NCBI GenBank assembly: GCA_002050235.1
Contig: MWST01000012.1
Span: 1-64,000, forward strand
From: Polyangiaceae bacterium UTPRO1
GTDB taxonomy: Bacteria; Desulfobacterota; Binatia; UTPRO1
Direction of reading: 5' to 3'
DNA: 64,000 nucleotides
Below the pieces are notes generated by a model. It did no database searches. It saw only the letters and a list, made by a program, of their open reading frames with translations, and was not told where the DNA came from. Each line of letters opens with the position of its first letter. The first letter of the stretch is position 1. Positions 16,617 to 25,675 of this stretch are shown here, in pieces. Made by a program: the position numbers and the translations under genes.

Positions 16617-17857
16617 CAGATCACTCCCCCGGCGCCGAGACGCGCCAGCTCGGCGTCGTCGAGGCCGAGCTCGCCGCCGAAGATCTCGCGATTGTGCTCG
16701 CCGACGGTGGGTGGGCGGCGGCGATAGCGCAGCGGCGTCGCCGAGAGGCGGGCGAACGGTCCCGGGTAGCGGACGGCGCGGTCGAGCTCGGGATGCGCGA
16801 GCGTTTGCCAGTAATCGCGCGCCGCCAGTTGGACGTTGTCGACGACCTCGCGCGTCGTCGCCACCGGGGCGATCAGCAGGTCGCGCTCGAGCGCCGCCTG
16901 CAGGAGCTCGGCCTTGGTCCTGGTGCGGGTGAAGTCCGCGACCAGCTCCTGGGTCCGGAAGAGCTCGGTGAACGACTCCTCGCCCGCGAACATGCGATCG
17001 AGGAAGCCGATCCAGTCCTTGTCGCGCGTCGCGGCGTCGCAGCCGCCTTCCTCGGCGATCCAGTGCATGAGCCGGCGCGTGAAGTGGCCGACCGACGAGC
17101 CGAAGAGGAAGGTGACCGAGACGTAGCCGTCGGCGGCGGGATACACGAAGCGGATCGAGAGCGGTCCGATGCCGGCGCCGCCGGCGATCCGCCGGGCGTC
17201 GGGAAACCCGACCGCGGCGCTCAGGAGGTACGACTGGGTGGCGAGGGTCACGGCTTGCTGCGCCGAGACATCGACGTGCTGGCCGCGCCCCGACCGCATC
17301 CGCTCGTGATGGGCGACGAGCGCCGCCCCGGCTGCTTCCGCAGCGGCGTGCGCGTACGCTTGCGGCACCCCGAGGCGGAGCGGCGCGCGATCCGCGTCGC
17401 CGTTCAGGCGCAGCGGACCACCGGCCGCGAGCAGCACGAGGTCGCTGTCGGCCCAGGCGGCCTTGGGCCCCGTCTGCCCGAAGGGCGTGATCGAGACGTA
17501 CACGAGGCGGGGATTGACGGCGGCCAGGGAGGCGTAGTCGAGGCCCCGGGCCGCCTGCACGCCGGGCGCCTCCGACTCGATCAGGAAGTCGGCGCTGTCG
17601 ACCAGTCGATGCAGCAGCTCGCGGCCGCGGGCGTCGTCGAGGTCGAGGGTGATGCCGCGCTTGTTGCGATTCTCGGACCACCAGGCAAGCGAGCGATCGA
17701 CGTGCGGCACGTCGTCGACGAAGGGACCGCGCCGCCGCGTCGGTGATCCGCCCGGCGGCTCCACCTGCACGACGTCGGCGCCGAGGTCGGCGAGGATCTG
17801 GCCGCAGAGGTGGCCGCGGCTACGAGTGAGATCGAGGACGCGGTAGGGACTGAGCAT
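16616..17857 (-). CDS. CaiB/BaiF CoA-transferase, apparent non-catalytic partner
   Basis: 413 residues with the family III fold (YRVLDLTRSRGHLCGQILAD, NRNKRGITLDLDD, TPFGQTGPKAAWADSDL). At the position of the catalytic Asp the sequence reads RLGVPQAYAHAA, with Tyr168 or a neighbour where Asp is expected. The downstream overlapping gene retains the Asp. Heteromeric family III transferases such as the benzylsuccinate type use two related subunits, so this may be a structural partner rather than an enzyme on its own. That is inference from a hand alignment. The first gene of the pair; the upstream region is shared with an acyl-CoA dehydrogenase operon on the other strand. Confidence 0.85.
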   Translation of the reverse strand: MLSPYRVLDLTRSRGHLCGQILADLGADVVQVEPPGGSPTRRRGPFVDDVPHVDRSLAWWSENRNKRGITLDLDDARGRELLHRLVDSADFLIESEAPGVQAARGLDYASLAAVNPRLVYVSITPFGQTGPKAAWADSDLVLLAAGGPLRLNGDADRAPLRLGVPQAYAHAAAEAAGAALVAHHERMRSGRGQHVDVSAQQAVTLATQSYLLSAAVGFPDARRIAGGAGIGPLSIRFVYPAADGYVSVTFLFGSSVGHFTRRLMHWIAEEGGCDAATRDKDWIGFLDRMFAGEESFTELFRTQELVADFTRTRTKAELLQAALERDLLIAPVATTREVVDNVQLAARDYWQTLAHPELDRAVRYPGPFARLSATPLRYRRRPPTVGEHNREIFGGELGLDDAELARLGAGGVI

Positions 17858-18165
17858 GATCGGCTCTTCGCGGCTCGTAGCCGAGGCGCGCCGCGGCTGT
17901 CAAAGCGAGGGCTGGGTCGGCGCGCGCCCGGAGGTGCGGCACGGCGATGGCCGGCGGTCGTACTCGCGAGGGCTCCGGTGATCCCGTTCGCGACCAGCCG
18001 CTACTGCTTCGCAGTGGGCGCGGCGCTACCCGCGCACTCGACATAGTGCACGATCGTGCAACCGCTTGCCGCGTGCCGGGGCTCGTGCCACATTCCCCGC
18101 CGGCCGCGATCCGTCTGCAGTGATCCCGCCCACCGAGAAGCGACACGCGAGAAGGAGCGTCTCCC
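17858..18165. promoter_or_regulatory. Divergent intergenic region of the CoA-transferase and acyl-CoA dehydrogenase operons
   Basis: 308 bp with no credible gene. It separates two divergent operons and so should hold both promoters. I see no convincing -35/-10 pair. It does contain a perfect 14-bp palindrome (listed separately), and AAGGAG ahead of the ATG at 18166. Confidence 0.5.
18047..18060. promoter_or_regulatory. 14-bp perfect palindrome, candidate operator
   Basis: TGCACGATCGTGCA is a perfect inverted repeat lying 105 bp before the acyl-CoA dehydrogenase start and 189 bp from the CoA-transferase start. TetR- and GntR-type regulators of fatty-acid catabolism bind such sites. No regulator gene is visible in the window, so the role is a guess from position. 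Confidence 0.35.
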
Positions 18166-19356
18166 ATGACCGAGCACGACGAGTTCCGTGAATACTGCCG
18201 CCGCTGGCTCGCCGAGAACCGCCCGGCGCCGCCGAGCTTCCGGCTGCCGCTGAGCCCCATCGAGGTCATGACCGAGGAGCAGCGGCGCTATCTCTGCGCG
18301 TGGGAGAAGAAGTGCTACGACGCGGGCCTCATCGGCTGCGACTACCCGAAGGAGTACGGCGGCGGCGGTCACTCGGGGTTCCAGCAGATCGCGAGCCAGG
18401 AGATGGGGCGCGCCCAGGTCCCGTACATGATCAACGTGATCGGGCTCTCGATGGCGGCGCCGACCATCCTGAACCACGGTACCGAGGAGCAGAAGCGCCG
18501 CTTCATCGCGCCGCTCCTTTCCGCCGACGAGATCTGGTGCCAGGGCTTCTCCGAGCCGAACGCCGGCAGCGACCTCGCGAACGCGCAGGCGTCGGCCGTT
18601 CGCGACGGCGACAACTGGGTCATCAACGGCCACAAGGTGTGGACCAGCCTCGCGCATTTCGCGAGCTGGATGATCATGGTGACGCGCACCAGCAACGACC
18701 ACAAGTACAACGGCCTCACGTACTTCATCGTGCCGATCGCGAACACCAAGGGCGTCACCGTGCGCCCGCTCATCAAGATCACCGGCGAGACCGGCTTCAA
18801 CGAAGTGCTCTTCGAGGACGTCGTCGTGCCCGACTCCTATCGCGTCGACGACATCGGCAAGGGCTGGACGGTCGCGATGACGACGCTCCTCTACGAGCGC
18901 GGCGCCGCCGAGGGCGCCGGGAGCGGCGGCGGCATCTCGCTCGACGAGCGCGTCGCGCAGTTGATCGACCTCGCCAAGCGCTGCCGGCGGGACGGCAAGC
19001 CGGCCTGGGACGACCCGATCATCCGCGATCGCGTGGCCGGGCTCGCGATCCGCGTCGAGGGCATGCGCCAGGTGCATCGCCGCAGCCGCGTCGAAGCGCT
19101 CACCGACCATCCGATGCGGCTTCCGCTCCAGGCCAAGGTGACCGTGAGCGAGCTCATGCAGGACATCGCGGCCGCGGCCCTCGAGATCGAAGGGCCGGCG
19201 TCGAGTCTCTACGTCGGCGACCCCGGCGCCCCCGACAACGGCCAGTGGCCGCTCGCCTACCTGAACTCCTACGGGTTCACGATCGCGGCCGGCAGCAACG
19301 AGATCCAACGCAACATCCTCGGCGAGCGCGTCCTCGGCCTCGCGAAGTCGAAATAA
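18166..19356 (+). CDS. Acyl-CoA dehydrogenase
   Basis: 396 residues of the FAD-dependent acyl-CoA dehydrogenase family, which introduces an alpha-beta double bond into acyl-CoA. Visible signatures are WCQGFSEPNAGSDLAN (FAD/substrate loop), VINGHKVWTSLAH, and the C-terminal SYGFTIAAGSNEIQRNILGE. AAGGAG precedes the ATG by about ten bases. The next gene, a second family member, starts 28 bp downstream. Paired genes of this kind often encode heteromeric dehydrogenases acting on unusual acyl-CoAs such as sterol side chains; substrate not determined here. Confidence 0.93.
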   Translation: MTEHDEFREYCRRWLAENRPAPPSFRLPLSPIEVMTEEQRRYLCAWEKKCYDAGLIGCDYPKEYGGGGHSGFQQIASQEMGRAQVPYMINVIGLSMAAPTILNHGTEEQKRRFIAPLLSADEIWCQGFSEPNAGSDLANAQASAVRDGDNWVINGHKVWTSLAHFASWMIMVTRTSNDHKYNGLTYFIVPIANTKGVTVRPLIKITGETGFNEVLFEDVVVPDSYRVDDIGKGWTVAMTTLLYERGAAEGAGSGGGISLDERVAQLIDLAKRCRRDGKPAWDDPIIRDRVAGLAIRVEGMRQVHRRSRVEALTDHPMRLPLQAKVTVSELMQDIAAAALEIEGPASSLYVGDPGAPDNGQWPLAYLNSYGFTIAAGSNEIQRNILGERVLGLAKSK

Positions 19357-19384
19357 GGTCCGCAGCGGAGGAGGAAGGACGACG

Positions 19385-20548
19385 ATGGCCCAGCCCAAGG
19401 ATTTCGGATTCGGCTCGGAAGAGCAGATGCTGCGCGACCAGGCGCGGAAGTTCCTGAAGGACAACGCCCCGATCGAGAAGCTGCGCGCGCTCGTCGCCAA
19501 GGACCACAAGCTCGCCTACGAGAGCCCGGTACAGCCGCTGGCGTGGGACGAGCGCGTCTGGAAGCAGATGGTCGAGCTCGGTTGGACCGCGCTCGCGGTG
19601 CCCGAGTCGGCGGGCGGCGCCGGCATGAAGATGATTGCGGTGGCCGCGCTCGCCGAGGAGATCGGCCGCGCCGCGCTGCCGTCGCCGCTGATCGCGACGC
19701 TGATTGCCACGTGCGTGCTGCGCGCGGCCGGAACCGCGGCCGCGACGGCGTGCTTGGAGCGCATCGCCGGCGGCGACGCCGCGTCGTTCGCCGGACCGGG
19801 CTCGGAAGGCTCGTGGCTGCCGGATGCGACCTCGATCACCGCGGCGGCGAGCGGCGACGGCGCCGTGCTGAGCGGCACCGCGCCCTTCGTGCAGGAGGCG
19901 CGGAAGGCGGCGTTCTTCCTGGTCGCGGCGCGCGGCGCCAAGGGCGTCGGCCTGTACGCCGTGGCCGCCGACGCGCCGGGCGTGAAGATCCACCCCGACC
20001 GGGTCGTCGACTTGACGCGCGACCAGGCGCACGTGGAGCTCGACGACGTGCGGGTCGACGGGGCCGGGGTCGTGGCGGTCGCCGGCGCCGGAGAGAAGGC
20101 CGTCGCCGCGGCGCTGCCCGCGATTCTGACGATCGTCGCCGCCGACCTCTGCGGCGCCGCCGAGTGGCAGCTGCAGACGACCGCCGAGTACGCCCGCGTA
20201 CGCACCCAGTTCGACCGCCTGATCGGCTTCTTCCAGGCCGTGAAGCACCCGATCGTGAACGTCATGATCGACGTCGACCGCGCCCGCTCGCTGGCCTATG
20301 CCGCGGCGTGCGCCATCGACACGGAGCCGGCAGACGCGCTTCGCCTCGCCCGCATGGCCAAGGCCGCGGCCTCGGACGCGGCGGCCTTCGCATCGAGCCG
20401 CTCCATCCAGCTCCACGGCGGCATCGGCTTCACCTGGGAGTGCGACGTGCATATCTACGTGAAGCGGCAGAAGCACAACCAGTTCTATTTCGGCGACGGA
20501 CCATACCAGCGAGCGAAGATCGCGCCGCTCATCGATCACTCGGCGTAG
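19385..20548 (+). CDS. Acyl-CoA dehydrogenase, second paralogue
   Basis: 387 residues, more divergent than its upstream neighbour. It has the N-terminal helical part (WKQMVELGWTALAVPESAGG), a beta middle domain and a C-terminal part with RVRTQFDRLIGFFQAVKHP and IQLHGGIGFTWECDVHIYVK, as in FadE-type enzymes. A GGAGGAGGAAGG purine run lies before the ATG. Likely forms a complex with, or acts in the same pathway as, the product of the upstream gene. Confidence 0.9.
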   Translation: MAQPKDFGFGSEEQMLRDQARKFLKDNAPIEKLRALVAKDHKLAYESPVQPLAWDERVWKQMVELGWTALAVPESAGGAGMKMIAVAALAEEIGRAALPSPLIATLIATCVLRAAGTAAATACLERIAGGDAASFAGPGSEGSWLPDATSITAAASGDGAVLSGTAPFVQEARKAAFFLVAARGAKGVGLYAVAADAPGVKIHPDRVVDLTRDQAHVELDDVRVDGAGVVAVAGAGEKAVAAALPAILTIVAADLCGAAEWQLQTTAEYARVRTQFDRLIGFFQAVKHPIVNVMIDVDRARSLAYAAACAIDTEPADALRLARMAKAAASDAAAFASSRSIQLHGGIGFTWECDVHIYVKRQKHNQFYFGDGPYQRAKIAPLIDHSA

Positions 20549-20587
20549 GCCCGTCGAGACCCGGCGAGCGCGGCACCTCTCGTCGTG

Positions 20588-21439
20588 ATGTTCCTGCGAG
20601 CCCGTGCCTACCCGCGCTTCTGGCGCCTGGTGGCTGCGGTCCTGGTGGCGGTGAGCCGCACGGGCGTGCTCGTGCTCGCAGGCGTGCTGATGGGCTTTCC
20701 GGATGCGCGGCTCGACAATCCTCTGCGCCTGCTGCGCGCGTTCGTCGCCCTGAGTCTGGCGCCGGGGCTGGCGGCGTGGTTGCTGGCGCGCGTATTCACG
20801 GCTGCGGTCACGATCGCCGACGGCCTACTGGTGGTCAGCCGTCGTGATCGACGTATCGAGGTGCCGCTGGCAGCGCTCGCCGGCGTCGCGCCGTGGCGCG
20901 TGCCGCTTCCGGGAAACGGCCTGGCGCTCGTACTGCGCTCGGGGCGACGGGCGCCGGTCGACCTCCAACTAGGAGATGTGAACGGCCTGGTCGAGGCGCT
21001 GGCAGCGGCGGGAGCGTCAGCGGCCGTCCGCGATCGCATGCGGACGCCGGCCGCCGTCTATCAGTCCTCGCGACGCGACGATCGCCGACGCTGGTGGCAT
21101 CCGCTGCTCTCGTATGGCGTGCTGGCGCTGGTACCGACGCTTCCGGTCTTTCGGCTCAATCAATGGATCGTCTACGGCGGTACCTTCGGCGAGTACTACA
21201 CATACGGACTGCGGGCGTATCTCTTCGGCTTCATCGCCTACTGGTGGACGTTCACGATCTATCTCGTGCTGTGGGCCGGCGTCCTGCGCGCCGGCGCCGA
21301 GGCCGTGGTCATGGCGACTGCGTGGGCGGCGCCCGCACGCGTGCCGGCCGTGCGCCGGGCGGTCGAGGTGATCGACCGCATCGCCTATTACGGCGGCGTG
21401 CCGCTCTTCCTGCTGCGGGTCGCCGTGCTGGCGTCGTAG
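20588..21439 (+). CDS. Hypothetical membrane protein
   Basis: 283 residues. Hydrophobic segments occur near residues 13-35, 45-70, 180-195, 215-235 and 260-282, so about four to six membrane spans are expected. A cytoplasmic segment around 80-150 contains VVSRRDRRIEVPLAALAGV, resembling a small PH-like or beta domain. No family recognised. ATG at 20588 (or GTG one codon earlier); no ribosome-binding site stands out. Follows the dehydrogenase pair by 39 bp. Confidence 0.65.
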   Translation: MFLRARAYPRFWRLVAAVLVAVSRTGVLVLAGVLMGFPDARLDNPLRLLRAFVALSLAPGLAAWLLARVFTAAVTIADGLLVVSRRDRRIEVPLAALAGVAPWRVPLPGNGLALVLRSGRRAPVDLQLGDVNGLVEALAAAGASAAVRDRMRTPAAVYQSSRRDDRRRWWHPLLSYGVLALVPTLPVFRLNQWIVYGGTFGEYYTYGLRAYLFGFIAYWWTFTIYLVLWAGVLRAGAEAVVMATAWAAPARVPAVRRAVEVIDRIAYYGGVPLFLLRVAVLAS

Positions 21440-21503
21440 CGGGCCGCGGCTGGCGCCGCATTGACTTCCGAGGCGCCGGGCCGGAAGCTGCGGCGTTCCT
21501 GCG

Positions 21504-22169
21504 ATGACGCCGACCGAGCTCTTCGATCCCCACAACGTGCTGATGACGAGCGGACTCACCGGCCCCGACGGGGCGCGGGTGCTGCTCGAGGCCGGCAAGG
21601 ACTTTCCGGGCGGGCCCGTCGGCCTGGTGTTCGCGCTCTTCTGGGCGCCGGTCGGCCCCGGCATCCCGGCAGGGGTGCTGCTGGCGCGCCACATACCGCT
21701 CCATCCGCTGCTGACGTTCGGTCTCTATGCCGTGTCGGACGTGCTCGCGGCGGCGGTCTGTCATCCGCTCTTCGCCGGCTGCAGGCGTTTGGCGCAGCGT
21801 CTTCCTTCGCTCCGTCGTGTCGGCAAGGCGATGCTCAGGCTCGCCATGCTAGGGACGTCGGCCGCCCCCGGCGCGGCTCGCGCAGCCGCGGCCACGAGGC
21901 CGGCGGCGCTCTTTCGCATCGCCGCGATCGGCTTCGGTATGGACGTCTACACCGCGGGGGCGGTCGCTACCGGGGTCGACGCGCCGCGCGTGACGCGCTG
22001 GCTCTGTGCGATCGCGGGGGATCTGGTCTGGTTCGCCGTCCTCCTCGGGAGCAGCCTCGCCGCCGCATCGTTCGCCGACGACGACCGCCTGGTCGGAGGC
22101 GTCGTCCTCGCCGCCATGCTGCTCGTGCCGCCGCTCGCCCGCCGGCTGTTCCCCTCGCTCCGGGTGTAG
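21504..22169 (+). CDS. Hypothetical integral membrane protein
   Basis: 221 residues with hydrophobic segments near 38-60, 68-90, 132-155, 165-185 and 195-212. The start is polar (MTPTELFDPHNVLMTSGL). No catalytic motif seen and no family recognised. It lies between another membrane protein and the U32 gene, with 16 bp to the latter's proposed start, so it may be co-transcribed with it. Confidence 0.65.
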   Translation: MTPTELFDPHNVLMTSGLTGPDGARVLLEAGKDFPGGPVGLVFALFWAPVGPGIPAGVLLARHIPLHPLLTFGLYAVSDVLAAAVCHPLFAGCRRLAQRLPSLRRVGKAMLRLAMLGTSAAPGAARAAAATRPAALFRIAAIGFGMDVYTAGAVATGVDAPRVTRWLCAIAGDLVWFAVLLGSSLAAASFADDDRLVGGVVLAAMLLVPPLARRLFPSLRV

Positions 22170-22185
22170 ACCGGAGGTGCTGGCG

Positions 22186-24834
22186 TTGCCGCTGCGCATG
22201 CGTACGCCGGGCGCTCCCGAGATCCTGGCGCCTGCGGGCGATCCCGAGGCCTTGAAAGCGGCGCTCGCGGCCGGTGCCGACGCCGTCTACTTCGGGCTCC
22301 GTGAAGGCTTCAACGCCCGCGCCCGCAGCGGCAACTTCGCGCTCGCCGATCTCGATGCGACCGTCGCGCGCATCCACCGCGCCGGCGCCCGGGCCTACCT
22401 GGCGCTCAACACCCTGGTCTTCGAGGCCGAGCTCGATTTTGTCGAGCAGGTGGTGCGGCGCGCCGCCGCGAGCGGCATCGACGCGCTCATCGTCCAGGAT
22501 CCGGCGGTGGCGGCGCTGGCGCGCGCCGTCGCCCCCGACCTGGCGCTGCATGCGAGTACCCAGATGACGATCTCCAGCGCCGAGGGCGCCGCCTTTGCGG
22601 CGAGCCTCGGCGCGGTGCGCATCGTCGTGCCGCGCGAGCTCTCGGTCGCCGAGATCCGCCGCCTCGCTGCCGGCACCGATCTCGAGCTCGAGGTATTCAT
22701 CCACGGCGCGCTCTGCGTCGCCTGGTCGGGGCAGTGCCTTACTTCGGAGGCATGGGGCGGGCGCTCCGCGAACCGCGGCCAGTGCGCGCAGTCGTGCCGT
22801 CTGCCGTACACGCTCGTGCTCGACGGCGCCGAGCGCGACCTCGGCGACATCCGCTATCTTCTCTCGCCGAAGGATCTCGCCGGTCTGCGCGCTGTCGCGG
22901 CGCTCGCGGCGATCGGCGTCCGCGGGCTCAAGATCGAGGGGCGGCAGAAGGGCGCCGCCTACGTCGCCACCGCGACGACGCTCTATCGTCGCCGGGTCGA
23001 TGCGCTGACGCGCCAGCGCGCCGCCGACGCCGCCGATCCAGCGACAGCGGCCGACGACCTCCTGCGTACGAGCCTCGCCTACTCGCGCGGCTTCGGCGAC
23101 GGCTTCCTCGGCGGAGCGGATCACCAGGCGCTCGTCGAGGGGCGCTTCCCGAAGCATCGCGGCGTGTTCCTCGGGCGCGTCGCGGCGGTGGCCGGCGACG
23201 CGGTGACGGTCGTGCGTGACCCGGCGGGCCGACCGTGGACGGGCGGACGCGGCGTCCCGGCCGCGGCCGCGACGCCGCACGGCGTCCCGGCGGCAGCGCT
23301 CCACGGGTTCGGCGGCGCCGCTGACGCCAGCACGGGGCCGCGCGCCGCCGCCCTGACGCCCCGTCCCGGCATGGGCGTGGTCTTCGACGCCGGCCATCCC
23401 GAGGATGCGCACGAACCCGGCGGTCCGATCTTCGCCGTCGCGGCGACGGACGACGGCTGGGTGCTGAGGTTCGGGGAGCCCGGTCCCGATCTCGCGCGCG
23501 TCGGGGCGGGAAATCGGGTGTGGGTGACGAGCGACCCCGCGCTCACGCGCGAGGTCGAGCGCCTGCTCGGCGGCGACGAGCCGACGGGCCGCATAGCGGT
23601 GGCGCTCGTCGTCGATGGCCGGGCCGGGGCGCCGCTTCGCGTGGTCGCGAGCGCGGGGTCGGCGCGGGCCGCGGCCGCGACCGCATCGGCGCTGCAGCCG
23701 GCGGCAGGCGCGGGCCTCACGACGGCGCTGCTGCGCGACAAGCTCGGCGCGCTCGGCGGCACGCCGTTCGCGCTCACGACCCTGGATGTGCGCGGGCTCG
23801 CAGCCGGCCTCCATGTGCCGGTCTCCGAGCTGAAGCGCGTACGGCGCGCCCTGGTCGCAGCGCTCCTAGCGGCGATCGAGCGCGGCCCGGTCTCGGAGCT
23901 GCGCTCGGCACCGGCCGCAGCCCGGCTCCGCGCCGCGGCGCGGCAGTTGCCGCCGTCGCGCTCGACGCCTCCCGCGGCACCGGAGATCGTCGCTCTCTGC
24001 AGGAGCGCCGCGCAGCTCGAAGCCGTGGTCGCGAGCGGCGCCCGCGCCGTCGCGCTCGACTGGATGGAGCTCGTAGGACTCGAAAAGGCGGTGGCGCGGG
24101 CGCGCGCTGCGGGTCTGCGCGTGACGCTCGCGACCGTCCGCGTCCAGAAGCCGGGCGAGGAGGGCTACGATCGCCGGCTCGCGGCGCTGGCGCCCGACGC
24201 CGTGCTGGTGCGGCACTGGGGCGCCCTGGAGGCGTTCCGCGCCCTCGCTCCCGAAGCCGCGCGACCGCTCCTGCACGGCGACTTCTCGTTGAACGTCACC
24301 AACTCGATCACTGCGGCCGAGCTCTTCGTCCGCGGCCTCGACACGCTGACCCCGTCCTACGACCTCGATCCCGAGCAGCTCGCGGCGCTCCTCGCTGCCG
24401 CGCCCGCCGAGCGCTTCACGGTCGTCCTGCACCAGCGCATCCCGACTTTCCACACCGAGCACTGCGTGTATGCGCACTTGCTCTCCGGCGGCCGCGACTT
24501 CCGTACCTGCGGCCGGCCGTGCGAGCGTCACGAGGTGGCGCTCCGCGACCCGACCGGGCGTTCGCACCCGGTCGTCGTCGACGTCGGCTGCCGCAACACG
24601 GTCTTCAACGGCGAGCTGCAATCGGCGGCCGAGCTCGTGCCCGAGCTCGTCGCCCGCGGCGTGCGGAGCTTCCGTGTCGAATTCGTGCGCGAGACGGGCG
24701 CGGAGGCGGCGGCGGTGCTCGCCGCCTACGGCGATCTCCTCGCCGGCAGGATCACGCCGCGCCAGTGCCTCGTCCGCGTCGCGGCGCGATCACGCTACGG
24801 GGTGTCGGCGACGCCCATGACGTTTCTCCGCTGA
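22186..24834 (+). CDS. Peptidase U32 family protein (RlhA/TrhP-type RNA hydroxylation)
   Basis: 882 residues. The N-terminal U32 domain starts with PEILAPAGDPEALKAALAAG and carries the U32 signature around EVFIHGALCVAWSGQC, then NRGQCAQSCRLPY: four conserved cysteines. A DUF3656-type C-terminal part follows, ending with QRIPTFHTEHCVYAHLL. E. coli relatives RlhA and TrhP hydroxylate rRNA and tRNA bases rather than cut proteins. This protein is longer than RlhA (about 650), with an Ala/Gly/Pro-rich insert near residues 350-390 (two GVPAAA copies). TTG at 22186 is chosen since GGAGG lies eight bases upstream; ATG at 22198 is the alternative. Confidence 0.85.
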   Translation: MPLRMRTPGAPEILAPAGDPEALKAALAAGADAVYFGLREGFNARARSGNFALADLDATVARIHRAGARAYLALNTLVFEAELDFVEQVVRRAAASGIDALIVQDPAVAALARAVAPDLALHASTQMTISSAEGAAFAASLGAVRIVVPRELSVAEIRRLAAGTDLELEVFIHGALCVAWSGQCLTSEAWGGRSANRGQCAQSCRLPYTLVLDGAERDLGDIRYLLSPKDLAGLRAVAALAAIGVRGLKIEGRQKGAAYVATATTLYRRRVDALTRQRAADAADPATAADDLLRTSLAYSRGFGDGFLGGADHQALVEGRFPKHRGVFLGRVAAVAGDAVTVVRDPAGRPWTGGRGVPAAAATPHGVPAAALHGFGGAADASTGPRAAALTPRPGMGVVFDAGHPEDAHEPGGPIFAVAATDDGWVLRFGEPGPDLARVGAGNRVWVTSDPALTREVERLLGGDEPTGRIAVALVVDGRAGAPLRVVASAGSARAAAATASALQPAAGAGLTTALLRDKLGALGGTPFALTTLDVRGLAAGLHVPVSELKRVRRALVAALLAAIERGPVSELRSAPAAARLRAAARQLPPSRSTPPAAPEIVALCRSAAQLEAVVASGARAVALDWMELVGLEKAVARARAAGLRVTLATVRVQKPGEEGYDRRLAALAPDAVLVRHWGALEAFRALAPEAARPLLHGDFSLNVTNSITAAELFVRGLDTLTPSYDLDPEQLAALLAAAPAERFTVVLHQRIPTFHTEHCVYAHLLSGGRDFRTCGRPCERHEVALRDPTGRSHPVVVDVGCRNTVFNGELQSAAELVPELVARGVRSFRVEFVRETGAEAAAVLAAYGDLLAGRITPRQCLVRVAARSRYGVSATPMTFLR

Positions 24835-24883
24835 CGGCCGGCGCGCTCTCGCATCCGACCGGGATTGGCGGCAGAGTCGCAGC

Positions 24884-25642
24884 GTGCGCACGCCCGGGAG
24901 CATGCTCGCCGTCCTCGGGCTCGCCTGCGGCGCCGCCGTGCAAGTGCTGGCGGCGCCGACGCCGGCGCCCGACGCTGTCCGCTGGGCGGACGGCCGCTTG
25001 AGCGTCCGCGCCACCGACGCGTCGCTCGACCGCGTACTCGCCGAGATCGCCGCGGCTACGGGGGCGACGGTGCGCGGCGAGGTAGACGCACGGCGGGTCA
25101 CGATCGACTTCCGCGCGCTCGCGCCCGCGGACGGGCTTGCCCGCATCCTCGGCGCCGAGAGCTTCATGCTGACCTATGCCGCCGACGGCTCGCTGCGCAC
25201 GATCGATCTGCTGGCGCGCGGCGCACTCGTGACGCCGATCCCGGTGCCGTCGCCGCGGCGGCCGCTCGCGGACGCCGAAGATCAGGCAGTCGTCCTGCAG
25301 CGGCCGGTGGCCGTCGCCGGGCCGCTCGCGGCGGCGGTCGGAGGCGACGAGGCGCCGATCGGGCGCGTTCTGCATGCCGTGATCATGGAGCCCGACCCGG
25401 CGACACGGGCGGCGGCACGGACAGTCGTGCTCTCCGCCTTTGTCGAAGATCCCACGGTCGAGGCTGCCTACCTCTCGACACTCGAGCCCGTCGCTGACGC
25501 CGTCCTGGCGCGCATCCTCCAGGCGTCCGCGGCCGACCCGCGGAGCGTCGAGGAGTGGATGGGTGTGCTCGCTGCCGGCGCGCCGTCGGCGGCGCTGCGC
25601 GCCAAGGCCGCCGCCGTGCTCGCCGTGCTGCGGCCGCATTGA
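24884..25642 (+). CDS. Exported protein with STN-like domain
   Basis: 252 residues. A signal-like segment (MLAVLGLACGAAVQVLAAP) precedes a short secretin/TonB N-terminal-like module at about 35-95: RLSVRATDASLDRVLAEIAA, a VTIDF strand, then LARILGAESFMLTY. Such modules usually sit on secretins or anti-sigma-linked receptors. The rest is helical, HEAT-like, without a known motif. GTG at 24884 or ATG at 24902 could start it. Starts 49 bp after the U32 gene. Confidence 0.6.
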   Translation: MRTPGSMLAVLGLACGAAVQVLAAPTPAPDAVRWADGRLSVRATDASLDRVLAEIAAATGATVRGEVDARRVTIDFRALAPADGLARILGAESFMLTYAADGSLRTIDLLARGALVTPIPVPSPRRPLADAEDQAVVLQRPVAVAGPLAAAVGGDEAPIGRVLHAVIMEPDPATRAAARTVVLSAFVEDPTVEAAYLSTLEPVADAVLARILQASAADPRSVEEWMGVLAAGAPSAALRAKAAAVLAVLRPH

Positions 25643-25675
25643 CGGCGCCGCGGCAGCAGGGTGCCGCCGGAGGCG

